Shown here piece after piece: positions 1 through 8,575 of a stretch of 64,000 nt of DNA. How positions within the stretch are numbered: position 1 is the stretch's first letter; every line of letters begins with the position of its first letter. The translations under genes were made by a program, and so were the position numbers. The notes beneath the pieces are model-generated. The model was not told where the DNA came from. It made no database searches and saw nothing but the letters and a program-made list of their open reading frames with translations. The DNA comes from Pseudocolwellia agarivorans (lineage in GTDB: Bacteria; Pseudomonadota; Gammaproteobacteria; Enterobacterales; Alteromonadaceae), in contig NZ_MUZU01000001.1 of assembly GCF_002000085.1 (NCBI RefSeq), forward strand, positions 248,001-312,000. The letters are read 5' to 3'.

Positions 1-914
1 ATGATCCTGCTGGCAATGCTGAAACACTTGCACACTTAATGATGTTTGATTCAGTACATGGTCGTTGGCACCATGAAGTGACTCATGAAAATGATTCAAT
101 CGTTATTAATGGTAAAGCAATACCATGTACACATAACAAAGCGACTCAAGATACTGATTGGTCTGGTTGTGATGTAGTTATTGAAGCGTCAGGAAAAATT
201 AAAACTAAAGCATTGTTACAGGCTTACTTAGACCAAGGTGTTAAGCGTGTGGTGGTTACCGCTCCTGTAAAAGAAGATGGTGTATTGAACATTGTTATGG
301 GAGTTAATGAGAACCTTTACAATAAAGCTATTCATCCAATTGTTACTGCAGCTTCATGCACCACAAATTGTTTAGCACCAGTAGTTAAGGTTATTAATGA
401 AAAAATAGGCATTAAACATGGTTCAATGACCACCATTCATAACATCACCAATACTCAAACGATCATTGATGCACCACATAAAGATTTGCGTAGAGCACGT
501 TCTTGTGGCACCAGTTTAATACCAACAACAACAGGCTCGGCTACTGCAATTACACATATCTTCCCTGAACTTAAAGGGAAATTAAATGGCCATGCAATAC
601 GAGTTCCTTTAACTAATGCTTCAATTACTGACTGTGTTTTTGAGGTTGAACGTGACACAAGCGTTGAAGAAGTAAATAAATTACTTAAACAAGCAGCCCA
701 AGGTGAATTAAAAAACATTATGGGATATGAGGAACGTCCACTTGTGTCGATTGATTATAAAACGGATCCACGTTCAAGCATCATTGATGCATTATCAACA
801 ATGGTCGTAAATGATACACAAGTAAAACTTTATGTTTGGTATGACAATGAATGGGGTTATGCCAATAGAACCGCAGAATTAGCGCGTATGGTTGGTTTGG
901 CAGATAAAGGTTAA
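1..914 (+). CDS. gap: Glyceraldehyde-3-phosphate dehydrogenase, ArsJ-associated, 5' truncated by the window
   Basis: The reading frame is already open at base 3, so the N-terminal Rossmann segment lies outside the window; the ATG at 39 is internal. The catalytic motif ASCTTNC is present (Cys codon at 357-359), followed by HNITNTQ and the C-terminal [11 protein letters not shown] typical of GAPDH. arsJ follows five bases after the stop. In known arsJ operons this GAPDH acts on glyceraldehyde-3-phosphate with arsenate to give unstable 1-arseno-3-phosphoglycerate, which ArsJ exports. That role is inferred from the pairing. The window holds a second GAPDH-family gene, epd, at 46738, so this copy is probably the specialised one. 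An arsR regulator would be expected upstream but is not visible. Confidence 0.88.
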   Translation, partial: DPAGNAETLAHLMMFDSVHGRWHHEVTHENDSIVINGKAIPCTHNKATQDTDWSGCDVVIEASGKIKTKALLQAYLDQGVKRVVVTAPVKEDGVLNIVMGVNENLYNKAIHPIVTAASCTTNCLAPVVKVINEKIGIKHGSMTTIHNITNTQTIIDAPHKDLRRARSCGTSLIPTTTGSATAITHIFPELKGKLNGHAIRVPLTNASITDCVFEVERDTSVEEVNKLLKQAAQGELKNIMGYEERPLVSIDYKTDPRSSIIDALSTMVVNDTQVKLYVWYDNEWGYANRTAELARMVGLADKG

Positions 915-919
915 TTCTT

Positions 920-2131
920 ATGGGGCTTTTATCACTCAAAATGTTACCTCCAGCGATTAAACAATACTTGGTGATAACAGGCAATTATTGGGCGTTTACC
1001 TTAACAGATGGTGCGCTACGTATGCTGGTAGTGCTGTATTTTCATCAATTAGGATACAGCCCTTTAAATATTGCCATGCTGTTTTTGTTTTATGAAATAT
1101 TTGGTGTTATTACCAACCTTGTTGGTGGTTGGTTAGGTGCAAAGCTTGGCTTAAATAAAACCATGAATATTGGTTTAGCCATGCAGATAGTCGCTCTTGG
1201 TATGTTAGCTGTGCCTGCTGAAATGTTAACGGTTATCTATGTGATGATCGCACAGGCGTTATCTGGTATTGCCAAAGATTTAAATAAAATGAGCGCTAAA
1301 AGCTCTATAAAATTACTCGTACCAGAAGGCGCTGAAGGCAAGCTCTATCAGTGGGTTGCTATACTTACGGGGTCTAAAAATGCACTAAAAGGAGTCGGAT
1401 TCTTTTTAGGAGGATTGCTATTAACTTTACTGGAATTTAAAGGGGCAATCATCTTAATGGCTGCACTGTTAGCCATTGTATGGGTATTTAGTTTAATCAC
1501 TTTAAAAGAAGATTTAGGGAAAGCGAAAAACAAACCTAAATTTAAAGATATTTTCTCAAAAAGTTCATCAATCAACCTACTTTCTGCGGCGCGAATGTTT
1601 TTATTTGGCGCAAGGGATGTTTGGTTTGTGGTGGCATTACCTGTGTTTTTAGCTGTAACCTTTAATTGGGATCATTGGTGGGTTGGTGGATTTATGGCGA
1701 GCTGGGTTATTGGCTATGGCATAGTACAATCCTTTGCGCCTTATTTTACCGGTAAAAATCAGGGAAAAGTACCAACAGGTAAATCTGCATTTTTGTGGGC
1801 AAGCTACCTAACCGTAATACCTGCGGCGATAGCCTTAGCGTTACACTTTAATTTTCACATTCAAGCTTCAATCATTATAGGATTGTTAATATTTGGTGCT
1901 GTTTTTGCCATTAACTCTTCTTTGCATAGTTACTTAATTGTAAGTTATGCAGGTAATGATGGTGTGTCCCTTGACGTTGGTTTCTACTATATGGCTAATG
2001 CTATGGGGAGATTAATTGGTACTGTGCTTTCAGGTTGGGTATATCAAAATTACGGGCTAGAAGCCTGCTTATGGATATCAAGTTTATTTGTGGCGATAGC
2101 ATCTTTATTATCATTAAAGTTGAAGCAGTGA
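920..2131 (+). CDS. arsJ: Organoarsenical efflux MFS transporter ArsJ
   Basis: A 403-residue protein with about 11-12 hydrophobic segments. Its N-terminal stretch (QYLVITGNYWAFTLTDGALR, then FHQLGYSPL) is characteristic of ArsJ. The family exports 1-arseno-3-phosphoglycerate across the inner membrane, so arsenate resistance comes from its joint action with the GAPDH just upstream. The start at 920 is kept because family members carry a short extension before the conserved LPPxIKQYL; an internal ATG lies at 941. The five-base spacing to the GAPDH stop points to one transcript. No clear terminator follows. Confidence 0.88.
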   Translation: MGLLSLKMLPPAIKQYLVITGNYWAFTLTDGALRMLVVLYFHQLGYSPLNIAMLFLFYEIFGVITNLVGGWLGAKLGLNKTMNIGLAMQIVALGMLAVPAEMLTVIYVMIAQALSGIAKDLNKMSAKSSIKLLVPEGAEGKLYQWVAILTGSKNALKGVGFFLGGLLLTLLEFKGAIILMAALLAIVWVFSLITLKEDLGKAKNKPKFKDIFSKSSSINLLSAARMFLFGARDVWFVVALPVFLAVTFNWDHWWVGGFMASWVIGYGIVQSFAPYFTGKNQGKVPTGKSAFLWASYLTVIPAAIALALHFNFHIQASIIIGLLIFGAVFAINSSLHSYLIVSYAGNDGVSLDVGFYYMANAMGRLIGTVLSGWVYQNYGLEACLWISSLFVAIASLLSLKLKQ

Positions 2132-2662
2132 ACCTCTTATAAAGTTAATTTATTAAAGCTCATAGTCAACGTTAAAATTTGAACATTAATGTCAGCTATG
2201 AGCTTAAACCAGCTCCACAAGTGGCAGAAAATCTCGGATAATATTGCCCTAAATATGCTCATAGTTTCACAAAAGCTAACCTCAGCTAATGTCTAATAAG
2301 CAACCATTCACTACATAGCTTAGGAGTTTTTAAATTTTCTTATTGTTGTAACGTTTTTTATAGTTTTTCACGACTTTTGACATAAATATTTCAATTGATT
2401 TAGCTCAATCTAGCTACAACCAAGAAAATCCTGAACAAGAACTCTCATGATTAATGAAGATCCATATAAAACCTGCTGATAAACAATTAATGATAAGAAT
2501 GAACAAAATTGAACCACTATAATGTTAATAGCAAAACAGCGATAAAAAATGATACATTAATGATTTAAATTAATACCTTAAACATAGCATGCGTTAATAC
2601 ATAAATAACCAATAGCTAAAAAATCAAACTATTTTTCATTCAATACTTGCATAAAAAACAGT
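2132..2662. other. AT-rich intergenic region, no gene seen
   Basis: About 530 bases between arsJ and the recN promoter with stops in all frames and no convincing reading frame. The only clear structure is the inverted repeat at 2156-2205. The octamer GCTCATAG also recurs once more near 2257-2264. Confidence 0.5.
2156..2205. repeat. Inverted repeat with 10-bp perfect arms
   Basis: AAGCTCATAG at 2156-2165 is matched by CTATGAGCTT at 2196-2205 with a 30-base loop, 25 bases after the arsJ stop. It has no T-run, so it is not a convincing intrinsic terminator. It could be an mRNA 3' structure or a protein-binding site. Confidence 0.45.
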
Positions 2663-2682
2663 TACTGTATAAATTAACAGTT
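2663..2682. promoter_or_regulatory. LexA (SOS) box upstream of recN
   Basis: TACTGTATAAATTAACAGTT contains the full gammaproteobacterial LexA core CTGT-N8-ACAG (CTGT 2665-2668, ACAG 2677-2680). It ends 27 bases before the recN ATG. A possible promoter overlaps it: TTGCAT at 2647-2652 and TATAAA at 2668-2673, with a short 15-base spacer. LexA bound here would block RNA polymerase. recN is a classic SOS gene, so site and gene support each other. Confidence 0.88.
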
Positions 2683-2709
2683 AATCATTTTTAACTATTG
2701 ATTCGTACT

Positions 2710-4377
2710 ATGTTACTACACTTAAATATACAAAATTTCGCCATTGTAAAATCGTTAGATATTGACTGGCAAAATGGAATGACAACCATTACAGGTGAAA
2801 CAGGAGCTGGTAAGTCTATTGCTATTGATGCTCTTGGTTTATGTTTAGGAGAAAGAGCTACAACCAACGTAGTAAGGCCTGAAACCCCAAAAGCAGAACT
2901 AGCCGCCACGTTTGATATTTCAAAAAATAAACTTGCGCTTAAATGGTTAACTCAGCACGATTTAATCAACGAAGAAGACGAATGTATACTGCGCAGAGTG
3001 GTATCAGCAGAAGGTCGTTCTAAAGCCTATATTAATGGTAGTCAGGTTCCTCTTACTCAATTAAAAGAAATTGGCCGCTTACTTATTAATATACATGGCC
3101 AACAAGATCACCAATTAATTATGAAAAGTACCGAACAACGCAAAATGTTAGACGGCTACGCAAATCACAGCCATTTACTCAACGACGTTCAATACTATTT
3201 TCATCACTACAAAAAGCTCAGTAACGAATTGGAGGTATTAAATGAAACTAAGTTACAAAGAGATGCCAAGCAACTTTTATTACAATATCAAGTAACAGAG
3301 CTCGATGAGTTTTCACTGCAAGACGGCGAGTTTGAAGCACTTGAAATTGAATACAAACGCCATAGTAACGCACAAGATATTTTGAACGATACCCTATACT
3401 CAATACAAACCCTATCTGAAGACGATAATTTTAATATTGTTGATTCACTCAGAAAAACAAGCGATAGCTTAAATAACTTATCTAAATTAGATAACAAACT
3501 TTCCAACATCGCGAATACGATTAACGAAGCCCTTGTTCAAATTGAAGATGCCAATAGTGAATTAAAACACTACTACGATAACTTAGAACTTGATCCACAA
3601 ACTTACGCAATGATTGAAGAAAGATATTCTCAAACGATCCTACTCGCTAAAAAGCATCACATAGCGCCTGAAAATCTTGCAAAATTTCATGCTGAGCTAT
3701 CTCTAGAATTAAAAAACATAAGTTCAGATGAAAATAGATTAATAGAAATAGCTCACGAGATAGAAAAAACTAAAATAAACTATTTTGAAGCATCTAATGC
3801 GCTCACAAAATCACGAATAAAATCAGCCCAAAAATTAAGTAAATTAATAACAGCTAACATTCAAGAACTTAATATGCCTCATGGTCAATTCAAGGCAAAT
3901 ATTCAACCTTCTGAAAATGAAAAACTATCTATTACCGGTAGCGACGACGTATCTTTCTTAGTTAGCATCAACCCTGGGCAACCTCTTGAAGCTATGGACA
4001 AAGTAGCCTCAGGCGGAGAACTTTCAAGGATCAGCTTAGCCATGCAAGTTATTTTAGCCGAAAAAATTGTAACTCCTACACTCATTTTTGATGAAGTAGA
4101 CGTTGGTATAAGTGGTCCAACAGCATCTATGGTAGGTTCAAAATTACAAACACTGGCTAAAAACACTCAAGTTATTTGTGTAACTCATTTACCTCAAGTA
4201 GCAAGTAAAGGCCATCAACAGCTATTTGTTGCAAAGTTAACCGATGGAGCTAGAACAGAAACAACCGTAACTGAACTTTCTGAAAATGGTCGAGTCCAAG
4301 AAATTGCGCGTTTACTTGCTGGTAATAAAATAACAGATACCAGCTTAGCAAATGCCCAAGAACTACTTGCCAGTTAA
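2710..4377 (+). CDS. recN: DNA repair protein RecN
   Basis: SMC-like ATPase for double-strand-break repair, 555 residues, the usual family length. Walker A GETGAGKS is at residues 29-36, a long coiled-coil region fills the middle, and the C-terminal part holds the ABC signature (SGGELSRISLAMQ) and Walker B (LIFDEVDVGISG). The ATG at 2710 is preferred over an upstream in-frame TTG at 2698 because the N-terminus MLLHLNIQNFAIV aligns directly with RecN proteins. A LexA box precedes it, so DNA damage should induce it. bamE follows after 115 bases. Confidence 0.96.
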   Translation: MLLHLNIQNFAIVKSLDIDWQNGMTTITGETGAGKSIAIDALGLCLGERATTNVVRPETPKAELAATFDISKNKLALKWLTQHDLINEEDECILRRVVSAEGRSKAYINGSQVPLTQLKEIGRLLINIHGQQDHQLIMKSTEQRKMLDGYANHSHLLNDVQYYFHHYKKLSNELEVLNETKLQRDAKQLLLQYQVTELDEFSLQDGEFEALEIEYKRHSNAQDILNDTLYSIQTLSEDDNFNIVDSLRKTSDSLNNLSKLDNKLSNIANTINEALVQIEDANSELKHYYDNLELDPQTYAMIEERYSQTILLAKKHHIAPENLAKFHAELSLELKNISSDENRLIEIAHEIEKTKINYFEASNALTKSRIKSAQKLSKLITANIQELNMPHGQFKANIQPSENEKLSITGSDDVSFLVSINPGQPLEAMDKVASGGELSRISLAMQVILAEKIVTPTLIFDEVDVGISGPTASMVGSKLQTLAKNTQVICVTHLPQVASKGHQQLFVAKLTDGARTETTVTELSENGRVQEIARLLAGNKITDTSLANAQELLAS

Positions 4378-4492
4378 GGTTAAAAAACAAGCTGAGTAAG
4401 TATAAAAGTTAGATAAAATCAAAATAGCTTTGTATATGAAGCTTAGCTTAGTTATTATCTGCACTTACCCCTAAATAGGAAGAATTTAATAC

Positions 4493-4840
4493 ATGTTGTT
4501 TCGCGTTTTAACCCTTATTTTATGTTTATCAATTAGTGCTTGTTCGAGTTGGGTGTATAGATTAGATATGCCACAAGGTAATTATCTAGTACAAAAAGAC
4601 ATCGACAAACTTCAATTAAATATGACGAAAGAACAAGTTAAATTCGTTTTAGGCAGCCCTGTAATTGTTGACTCGTTTCACGACGACACATGGCACTATG
4701 TTTACCGTTTAAAATCAGGTAAAGGTGAAAAATATAACGCCCAAAAGCAATTTACCGTAGTGTTTGAAAATGGCCTCCTAGTTTCAGCTTCAGGCGACTT
4801 CGAACTACCTGAGTCATATAACACCCCAATAGAAAACTAA
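4493..4840 (+). CDS. bamE: Outer membrane protein assembly factor BamE (SmpA/OmlA)
   Basis: A 115-residue lipoprotein with signal peptide and lipobox ending at Cys17 (LSISAC). The body carries BamE features: MPQGNYL, then a small alpha-beta fold with TKEQVKFVLGSPVI and the DTWHYVYRLKSGKG strand. BamE is the small lipoprotein of the BAM complex that folds beta-barrel proteins into the outer membrane. AGGAAG lies 9-14 bases upstream of the ATG. recN-bamE adjacency, with rnfH and ratA facing, is the common gammaproteobacterial order. Confidence 0.94.
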   Translation: MLFRVLTLILCLSISACSSWVYRLDMPQGNYLVQKDIDKLQLNMTKEQVKFVLGSPVIVDSFHDDTWHYVYRLKSGKGEKYNAQKQFTVVFENGLLVSASGDFELPESYNTPIEN

Positions 4841-4890
4841 GTATCTAACGCCATCCCAATTATTCTAATAAAATAGGGGGTAAGGCAATA

Positions 4891-4916
4891 AAAAAGGCTG
4901 AATATCAGCCTTTTTT
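4891..4916. terminator. Bidirectional intrinsic terminator between bamE and rnfH
   Basis: AAAAAGGCTG, loop AATAT, CAGCCTTTTTT: a short GC stem with an A-run on one side and a T-run on the other. It lies between two convergent genes and can stop transcription from both. Confidence 0.88.
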
Positions 4917-4941
4917 AATACAAAATTTTTACGCATCAATA

Positions 4942-5301
4942 TTACAATGGCTTAACTCTACCGCCTGTAATTTTATTCGCTCGACCTTCTTCTTTAGCTT
5001 TTTCAGCTCGGCGCTTTCTTACCTCTTTAGGGTCTGCAATTAAAGGCCTGTAAATTTCAATTCTATCTAAATCAACCAGCGTATCAGTTAATTTAGCTGC
5101 CCTATTCCATATACCAACATTATTAACTGCTAAATCAATTTCCGGATAAATAGCCATAATACCTGAAGCTTTAATCGCTTCTTCAATAGTTGTTTCTGCA
5201 TCTACAATGGTTTCAACAATCTTTTGACTTGTAGGTGTACCGTACACAACTTCAATAGTAATTTTATTATCCAACGTACTATTAGCTTCCATTTTACCCA
5301 T
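4942..5301 (-). CDS. rnfH: RnfH/RatB family ubiquitin-like protein
   Basis: A 119-residue protein of the RnfH (UPF0125) family with a beta-grasp, ubiquitin-like core: ITIEVVYGTP, the helix TTIEEAIKASGI, then NNVGIWNRAAKLTDTL and DRIEIYRPL. The C-terminus is a basic, charged tail. The start overlaps the ratA stop by eight bases, so the pair is translationally coupled; a second ATG at 5292 would remove the overlap. The biochemical role of RnfH is not established. Confidence 0.9.
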   Translation of the reverse strand: MGKMEANSTLDNKITIEVVYGTPTSQKIVETIVDAETTIEEAIKASGIMAIYPEIDLAVNNVGIWNRAAKLTDTLVDLDRIEIYRPLIADPKEVRKRRAEKAKEEGRANKITGGRVKPL

Positions 5302-5725
5302 AAACCTCTTTTGCTCTAGTTGTAAAAGACTTAACCATATTATTAGCTAACTGATTAAAAACCTTACCAAAAGCCAAATCAAAAATCTTACTTGAAAACT
5401 CATATTCTAAAGCAAGCTCTATTTTACACGCCTCATCAGATAACGGTGTTAATACCCAACCACCCGTTAGCTTTTTAAATGGGCCATCAACTAAATTCAT
5501 CACAATTTTAGAATTATTCAATAATGTATTCTTAGTAGTAAACCACTTCTTAATTCCACCTTTTGAAACAAGCAACGACGCAGTCATTGAGGTTTCATCC
5601 TGAGAAATAATTTTACTGTCACTACAATCAGGTAAAAATTGAGGATACAAAACAACATCATTAATGAGCTTGTACATCTCTTCAACACTGTGCATGACTA
5701 ACGCACTACGACTTATAGTTGGCAT
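5294..5725 (-). CDS. ratA: RatA family protein (START/COQ10-like)
   Basis: A 143-residue single-domain START/polyketide-cyclase fold protein. Signature segments include the N-terminal ISRSALVMHSVEEMYKLIND and the central FTTKNTLLN followed by VDGPFKKLTGGW. E. coli RatA was described as a toxin that blocks 70S ribosome assembly, while homologs resemble the ubiquinone-binding COQ10, so the label toxin should be read cautiously. A strong Shine-Dalgarno (GGAGG) precedes the ATG. It is transcribed with rnfH and divergently from smpB. Confidence 0.9.
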   Translation of the reverse strand: MPTISRSALVMHSVEEMYKLINDVVLYPQFLPDCSDSKIISQDETSMTASLLVSKGGIKKWFTTKNTLLNNSKIVMNLVDGPFKKLTGGWVLTPLSDEACKIELALEYEFSSKIFDLAFGKVFNQLANNMVKSFTTRAKEVYG

Positions 5726-5805
5726 TTATCCTCCAATTCACAAGCCTAGCATCATATCAAAACTCAACAAAAAACGCATTAATATGAAAAATGATAAATA
5801 AGCCG

Positions 5806-5833
5806 TTTAAATACTATAGATTCCCCGTATAAT
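5806..5833 (+). promoter_or_regulatory. smpB promoter
   Basis: A perfect -10 hexamer TATAAT lies at 5828-5833 with a weak TTTAAA -35 candidate at 5806-5811 (16-base spacer). An in-frame ATG at 5832 falls inside the -10 box, so it cannot be on the transcript. This settles the smpB start at 5877. Confidence 0.65.
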
Positions 5834-5876
5834 GGCGCCGCTTGCTATCTATTTTGGCAAAAAGAATGGAACTAAC

Positions 5877-6359
5877 ATGGCAAAAAAAAAGAAACCAAAT
5901 AACAATACTATCGCACAAAACAAAAAAGCTCGTCATAACTACACTTTAAGCGACAAGTTTGAAGCAGGAATGAGCTTGCAGGGTTGGGAAATAAAATCAA
6001 TCCGAAGTGGTAAAGTAAACATATCAGACTGTTACGTACATATTAAAAATGGCGAAGCGTATTTGCTTGGTGCTGAAATAATGCCCCTCAATGCCGCATC
6101 TAGCCACGTAGTATGTGATCCAAATCGTGACCGAAAATTACTACTAAACCGCAGAGAGCTAGAACAAGTTAGCGCTTACGTAGAACGCGATGGCTACTCA
6201 CTTATAGCTACAGCAATGTACTGGAAAGCCTGCTGGGTTAAATTAGAATTTTTCCTAGGTAAAGGTAAAAAAGATCACGACAAACGTGCCGATATTAAAG
6301 ACAGAGAATGGGCTGTTGATAAAAGCCGTTTAATGAAAAACAAAAATTTAGAGCGCTAA
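5877..6359 (+). CDS. smpB: SsrA-binding protein SmpB
   Basis: A 160-residue partner of tmRNA in ribosome rescue. It shows the SmpB signature: N-terminal basic segment, [35 protein letters not shown] and the C-terminal basic tail with [15 protein letters not shown]. The start at 5877 is chosen because the upstream in-frame ATG overlaps the promoter -10. The tmRNA gene begins 93 bases downstream on the same strand, the classical pairing. Confidence 0.96.
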   Translation: MAKKKKPNNNTIAQNKKARHNYTLSDKFEAGMSLQGWEIKSIRSGKVNISDCYVHIKNGEAYLLGAEIMPLNAASSHVVCDPNRDRKLLLNRRELEQVSAYVERDGYSLIATAMYWKACWVKLEFFLGKGKKDHDKRADIKDREWAVDKSRLMKNKNLER

Positions 6360-6378
6360 CTGGTTAAAAAATACCACG

Positions 6379-6407
6379 TTGTTTAAATAAAGAAAGCGCT
6401 GTACAAT
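6379..6407 (+). promoter_or_regulatory. Candidate ssrA promoter
   Basis: TTGTTT at 6379-6384 and TACAAT at 6402-6407, separated by 17 bases, 46 bases before the mature tmRNA 5' end. A precursor with a short 5' leader trimmed by RNase P would result. Confidence 0.5.
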
Positions 6408-6452
6408 GCACGTTGTAGAACAAATTAAAGTGAAAACTTTAATAAAAACTTT

Positions 6453-6802
6453 GGGGCGGATCTAGGATTCGACAAGATTCACGAAACCCAAGGTGCATGC
6501 CGAGGGGCGGTTGGCCTCGTAAAAAGCCGCAAAACTATAATTGCAAACGACGAAACGTTCGCACTAGCCGCTTAGGCTAGCCATCGCCTCAAAAATTGTC
6601 CTGTTGTTTAGAGGATCGATGGTCACCCCAAATAGGATAGCGAGGGAAGCACGCTTAAGGCTGAACCGCGAAATAGTATTAAGCTCACCATGACGAAGCC
6701 TGTCGATTGGCGTCCAATTGGTTAAATAAATAATCGACTAAGCATGTAGTACCGAGGATGTAGGTTTTTTGGACGGGGGTTCGATTCCCCCCCGCTCCAC
6801 CA
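6453..6802 (+). ncRNA. ssrA: Transfer-messenger RNA (tmRNA)
   Basis: The 5' end GGGGCGG pairs with CCGCTCC just before the terminal ACCA at 6799-6802, closing the alanyl acceptor stem. The T-arm (GGTTCGATTCC) is near 6780. The resume codon GCA is at 6543-6545 and the tag reads ANDETFALAA, stop TAG at 6573-6575. A mature length of 350 bases is normal for a one-piece tmRNA. smpB lies directly upstream and an intrinsic terminator follows. Confidence 0.97.
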
Positions 6803-6808
6803 CACAAT

Positions 6809-6844
6809 ACCCTTTACAATAAATAGGTTGTAAAGGGTTTTTTA
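6809..6844 (+). terminator. Intrinsic terminator of ssrA
   Basis: ACCCTTTACAA (6809-6819) pairs perfectly with TTGTAAAGGGT (6828-6838), eight-base loop, followed by a T-run. Confidence 0.9.
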
Positions 6845-6889
6845 TTTAAGTACCCAAACAGTACCCTAAAAAATATAAACAAAAATATT

Positions 6890-7147
6890 ATGAACAAATA
6901 TATAGGGCTAATCTTATTCATTTCGTTTAACTGTTCAGCAAATTCTGATTTCTATTGTTCAAAGGGAAAAATATCAATTGGTGACAGCTTTGAAAAATAT
7001 GAAAATATATGCGGGAAGCACAAAGGGAAATTTGAAGCGGGAATGCGAAACCTCAAAAGTTTCAAAACTTTCGAAAAAATATATCCAGACAAATCAAAAG
7101 TTAGATTTTTATTTATTGATAAAAAATTAGCTTTTATATTTACCTAA
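6890..7147 (+). CDS. Small secreted hypothetical protein
   Basis: 85 residues with a plausible signal peptide (hydrophobic residues 4-14, cleavage near residue 19). The rest contains ISIGDSFEKYENICGKHKGKF and a C-terminal hydrophobic strand, a layout resembling small BamE-like or DUF2845-like periplasmic proteins, though the match is weak. There are two Cys in the mature part. It is the first gene after tmRNA, in the accessory region. No function is assigned. Confidence 0.5.
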   Translation: MNKYIGLILFISFNCSANSDFYCSKGKISIGDSFEKYENICGKHKGKFEAGMRNLKSFKTFEKIYPDKSKVRFLFIDKKLAFIFT

Positions 7148-7231
7148 ATTGCATATAACTTCCCAATAATTATTAGCTAAAATAATGAACGAGTAAAGCT
7201 CCTATTGTTATTTATCCCTGTTATAAAGCTT

Positions 7232-8575
7232 TTATACCACTACTTCAATCATCTGAATATCAGTCGATTCGTACTCTTCACAAATTGTTCTTATTTCAAT
7301 TTGATAACTTCCAGACTTAAGAGGAACAAGCATATATTCATCATCAAACGTTCGACGTCTTGTATGAAGTAAATTATTAAGTTTTATAGTTACTTTATTG
7401 CCCTTCAAATTTGTCCAGTTATCCTGATTAATGTTAGTAATAGGCATAACATTACGCACAAGAAGTTCATTCATATTTCTCATATCGAACCTAGTTTGAC
7501 TATCAGCCCCAAAAACATTATCTAATGATATGTGAGAAATGGATTTTCTAAACGCTTCTTCTTGATTTTTTTTATATCGAGATTGTGCCATTTTAATTGG
7601 GTTATTCGGTAAAGGGTTTTTAGGTTTACTAAATTTTTCACCTTTGATATACACTAAAAGACCATCAGGAAAAATAATATCTATGAACAAGTTATTAGCT
7701 TTCATGGAACCTTTATTACTAACATGGAGAACTAAAGGAGTTGAATAATTATCTAGCTTATATATCCTTTCTTTCTCATTGTTATAATGCTCTATCTCTA
7801 ATTCAGTTGGGAATTCACGATTATATTTTTCAATGTCTTCATTTGAAATAAATTTTTGCAGATGTTCTGCAATATCATTTAAATCAACTTTATTAGGTAA
7901 TATTAATTTTTCAAACTTATTAAAATTTTCATCGACTTTAGGAGGATCTATAGCCACCTCTATTATAGGTTTTTTTGGTGATATTCTTGATTCTAAATCA
8001 CTAATTTTTTCTCTTAGCTGTCGATTATCTTTACTAAGAGAGGCTAGTTCTTTGGTAAGGGCCTCTTCAGACCCCAATTTATCACCTCTAACCCAACCTA
8101 CAGCAGGTTTTTGCATAATTTGTTTCATTAAAGATATAGAAACGTTTTTTATTAATTCTTCTTTTAAGCTCCAAAACTGTGCCATTCTAGAGTTTTTCAA
8201 GACTAATTCTCTGAAATTATTAATTTCAGTAAGATCATCATCTCTTTTGTCTTTAGATAAAGGCACCGTTTCATTCATAACGAATGCAAGAATAGGAATT
8301 TTATTTTCCAAAGCATATTGATATTCTTTTTGTGTAAAACTTATACCATCAGAGGTTTTTGAGCCGTATCGTAAACCTAATATCAAAATATAATAATCAC
8401 TAACTTCAATAGTTCTTCTTATAATTTCCCACTGGTCTTCATCTTCAGCACTAAACATTTCCATTCCAATTGGAATATGATACATCTCAAGAACGGCTTT
8501 AATTATACTATCTCGTTCGTCTTCAATATCTGAATATGTTGAACTAATAAATACTTGATATTTTGTTAAATTCAT
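7232..8575 (-). CDS. DUF4062 domain-containing protein
   Basis: A 447-residue protein. Residues about 5-95 match DUF4062, a TIR/SLOG-like alpha-beta domain: YQVFISSTYSDIEDERDSII, then GMEMFSAEDEDQWEIIRRTI and YYILILGLRYGS. Residues about 170-200 form a coiled coil (ALTKELASLSKDNRQLREKI). The C-terminal 230 residues are unrecognised; they contain a likely beta-sandwich (PLVLHVSNKGSMKANNLFID). DUF4062 is found at the N-terminus of STAND-type and other proteins thought to act in conflict or signalling, but no NTPase motif is visible here. TGGA lies upstream of the ATG. It stands alone beside tmRNA, which suggests acquired DNA. Confidence 0.75.
   Translation of the reverse strand: MNLTKYQVFISSTYSDIEDERDSIIKAVLEMYHIPIGMEMFSAEDEDQWEIIRRTIEVSDYYILILGLRYGSKTSDGISFTQKEYQYALENKIPILAFVMNETVPLSKDKRDDDLTEINNFRELVLKNSRMAQFWSLKEELIKNVSISLMKQIMQKPAVGWVRGDKLGSEEALTKELASLSKDNRQLREKISDLESRISPKKPIIEVAIDPPKVDENFNKFEKLILPNKVDLNDIAEHLQKFISNEDIEKYNREFPTELEIEHYNNEKERIYKLDNYSTPLVLHVSNKGSMKANNLFIDIIFPDGLLVYIKGEKFSKPKNPLPNNPIKMAQSRYKKNQEEAFRKSISHISLDNVFGADSQTRFDMRNMNELLVRNVMPITNINQDNWTNLKGNKVTIKLNNLLHTRRRTFDDEYMLVPLKSGSYQIEIRTICEEYESTDIQMIEVVV

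Noticed and set aside
2698-2709. Extension of recN to an upstream TTG
   Set aside because: RecN proteins begin at the MLLHLNIQNFAIV segment, and the extra four residues have no family support.
5832-5876. Extension of smpB to an ATG at 5832
   Set aside because: That ATG overlaps the promoter -10 TATAAT, so it would not be on the mRNA.
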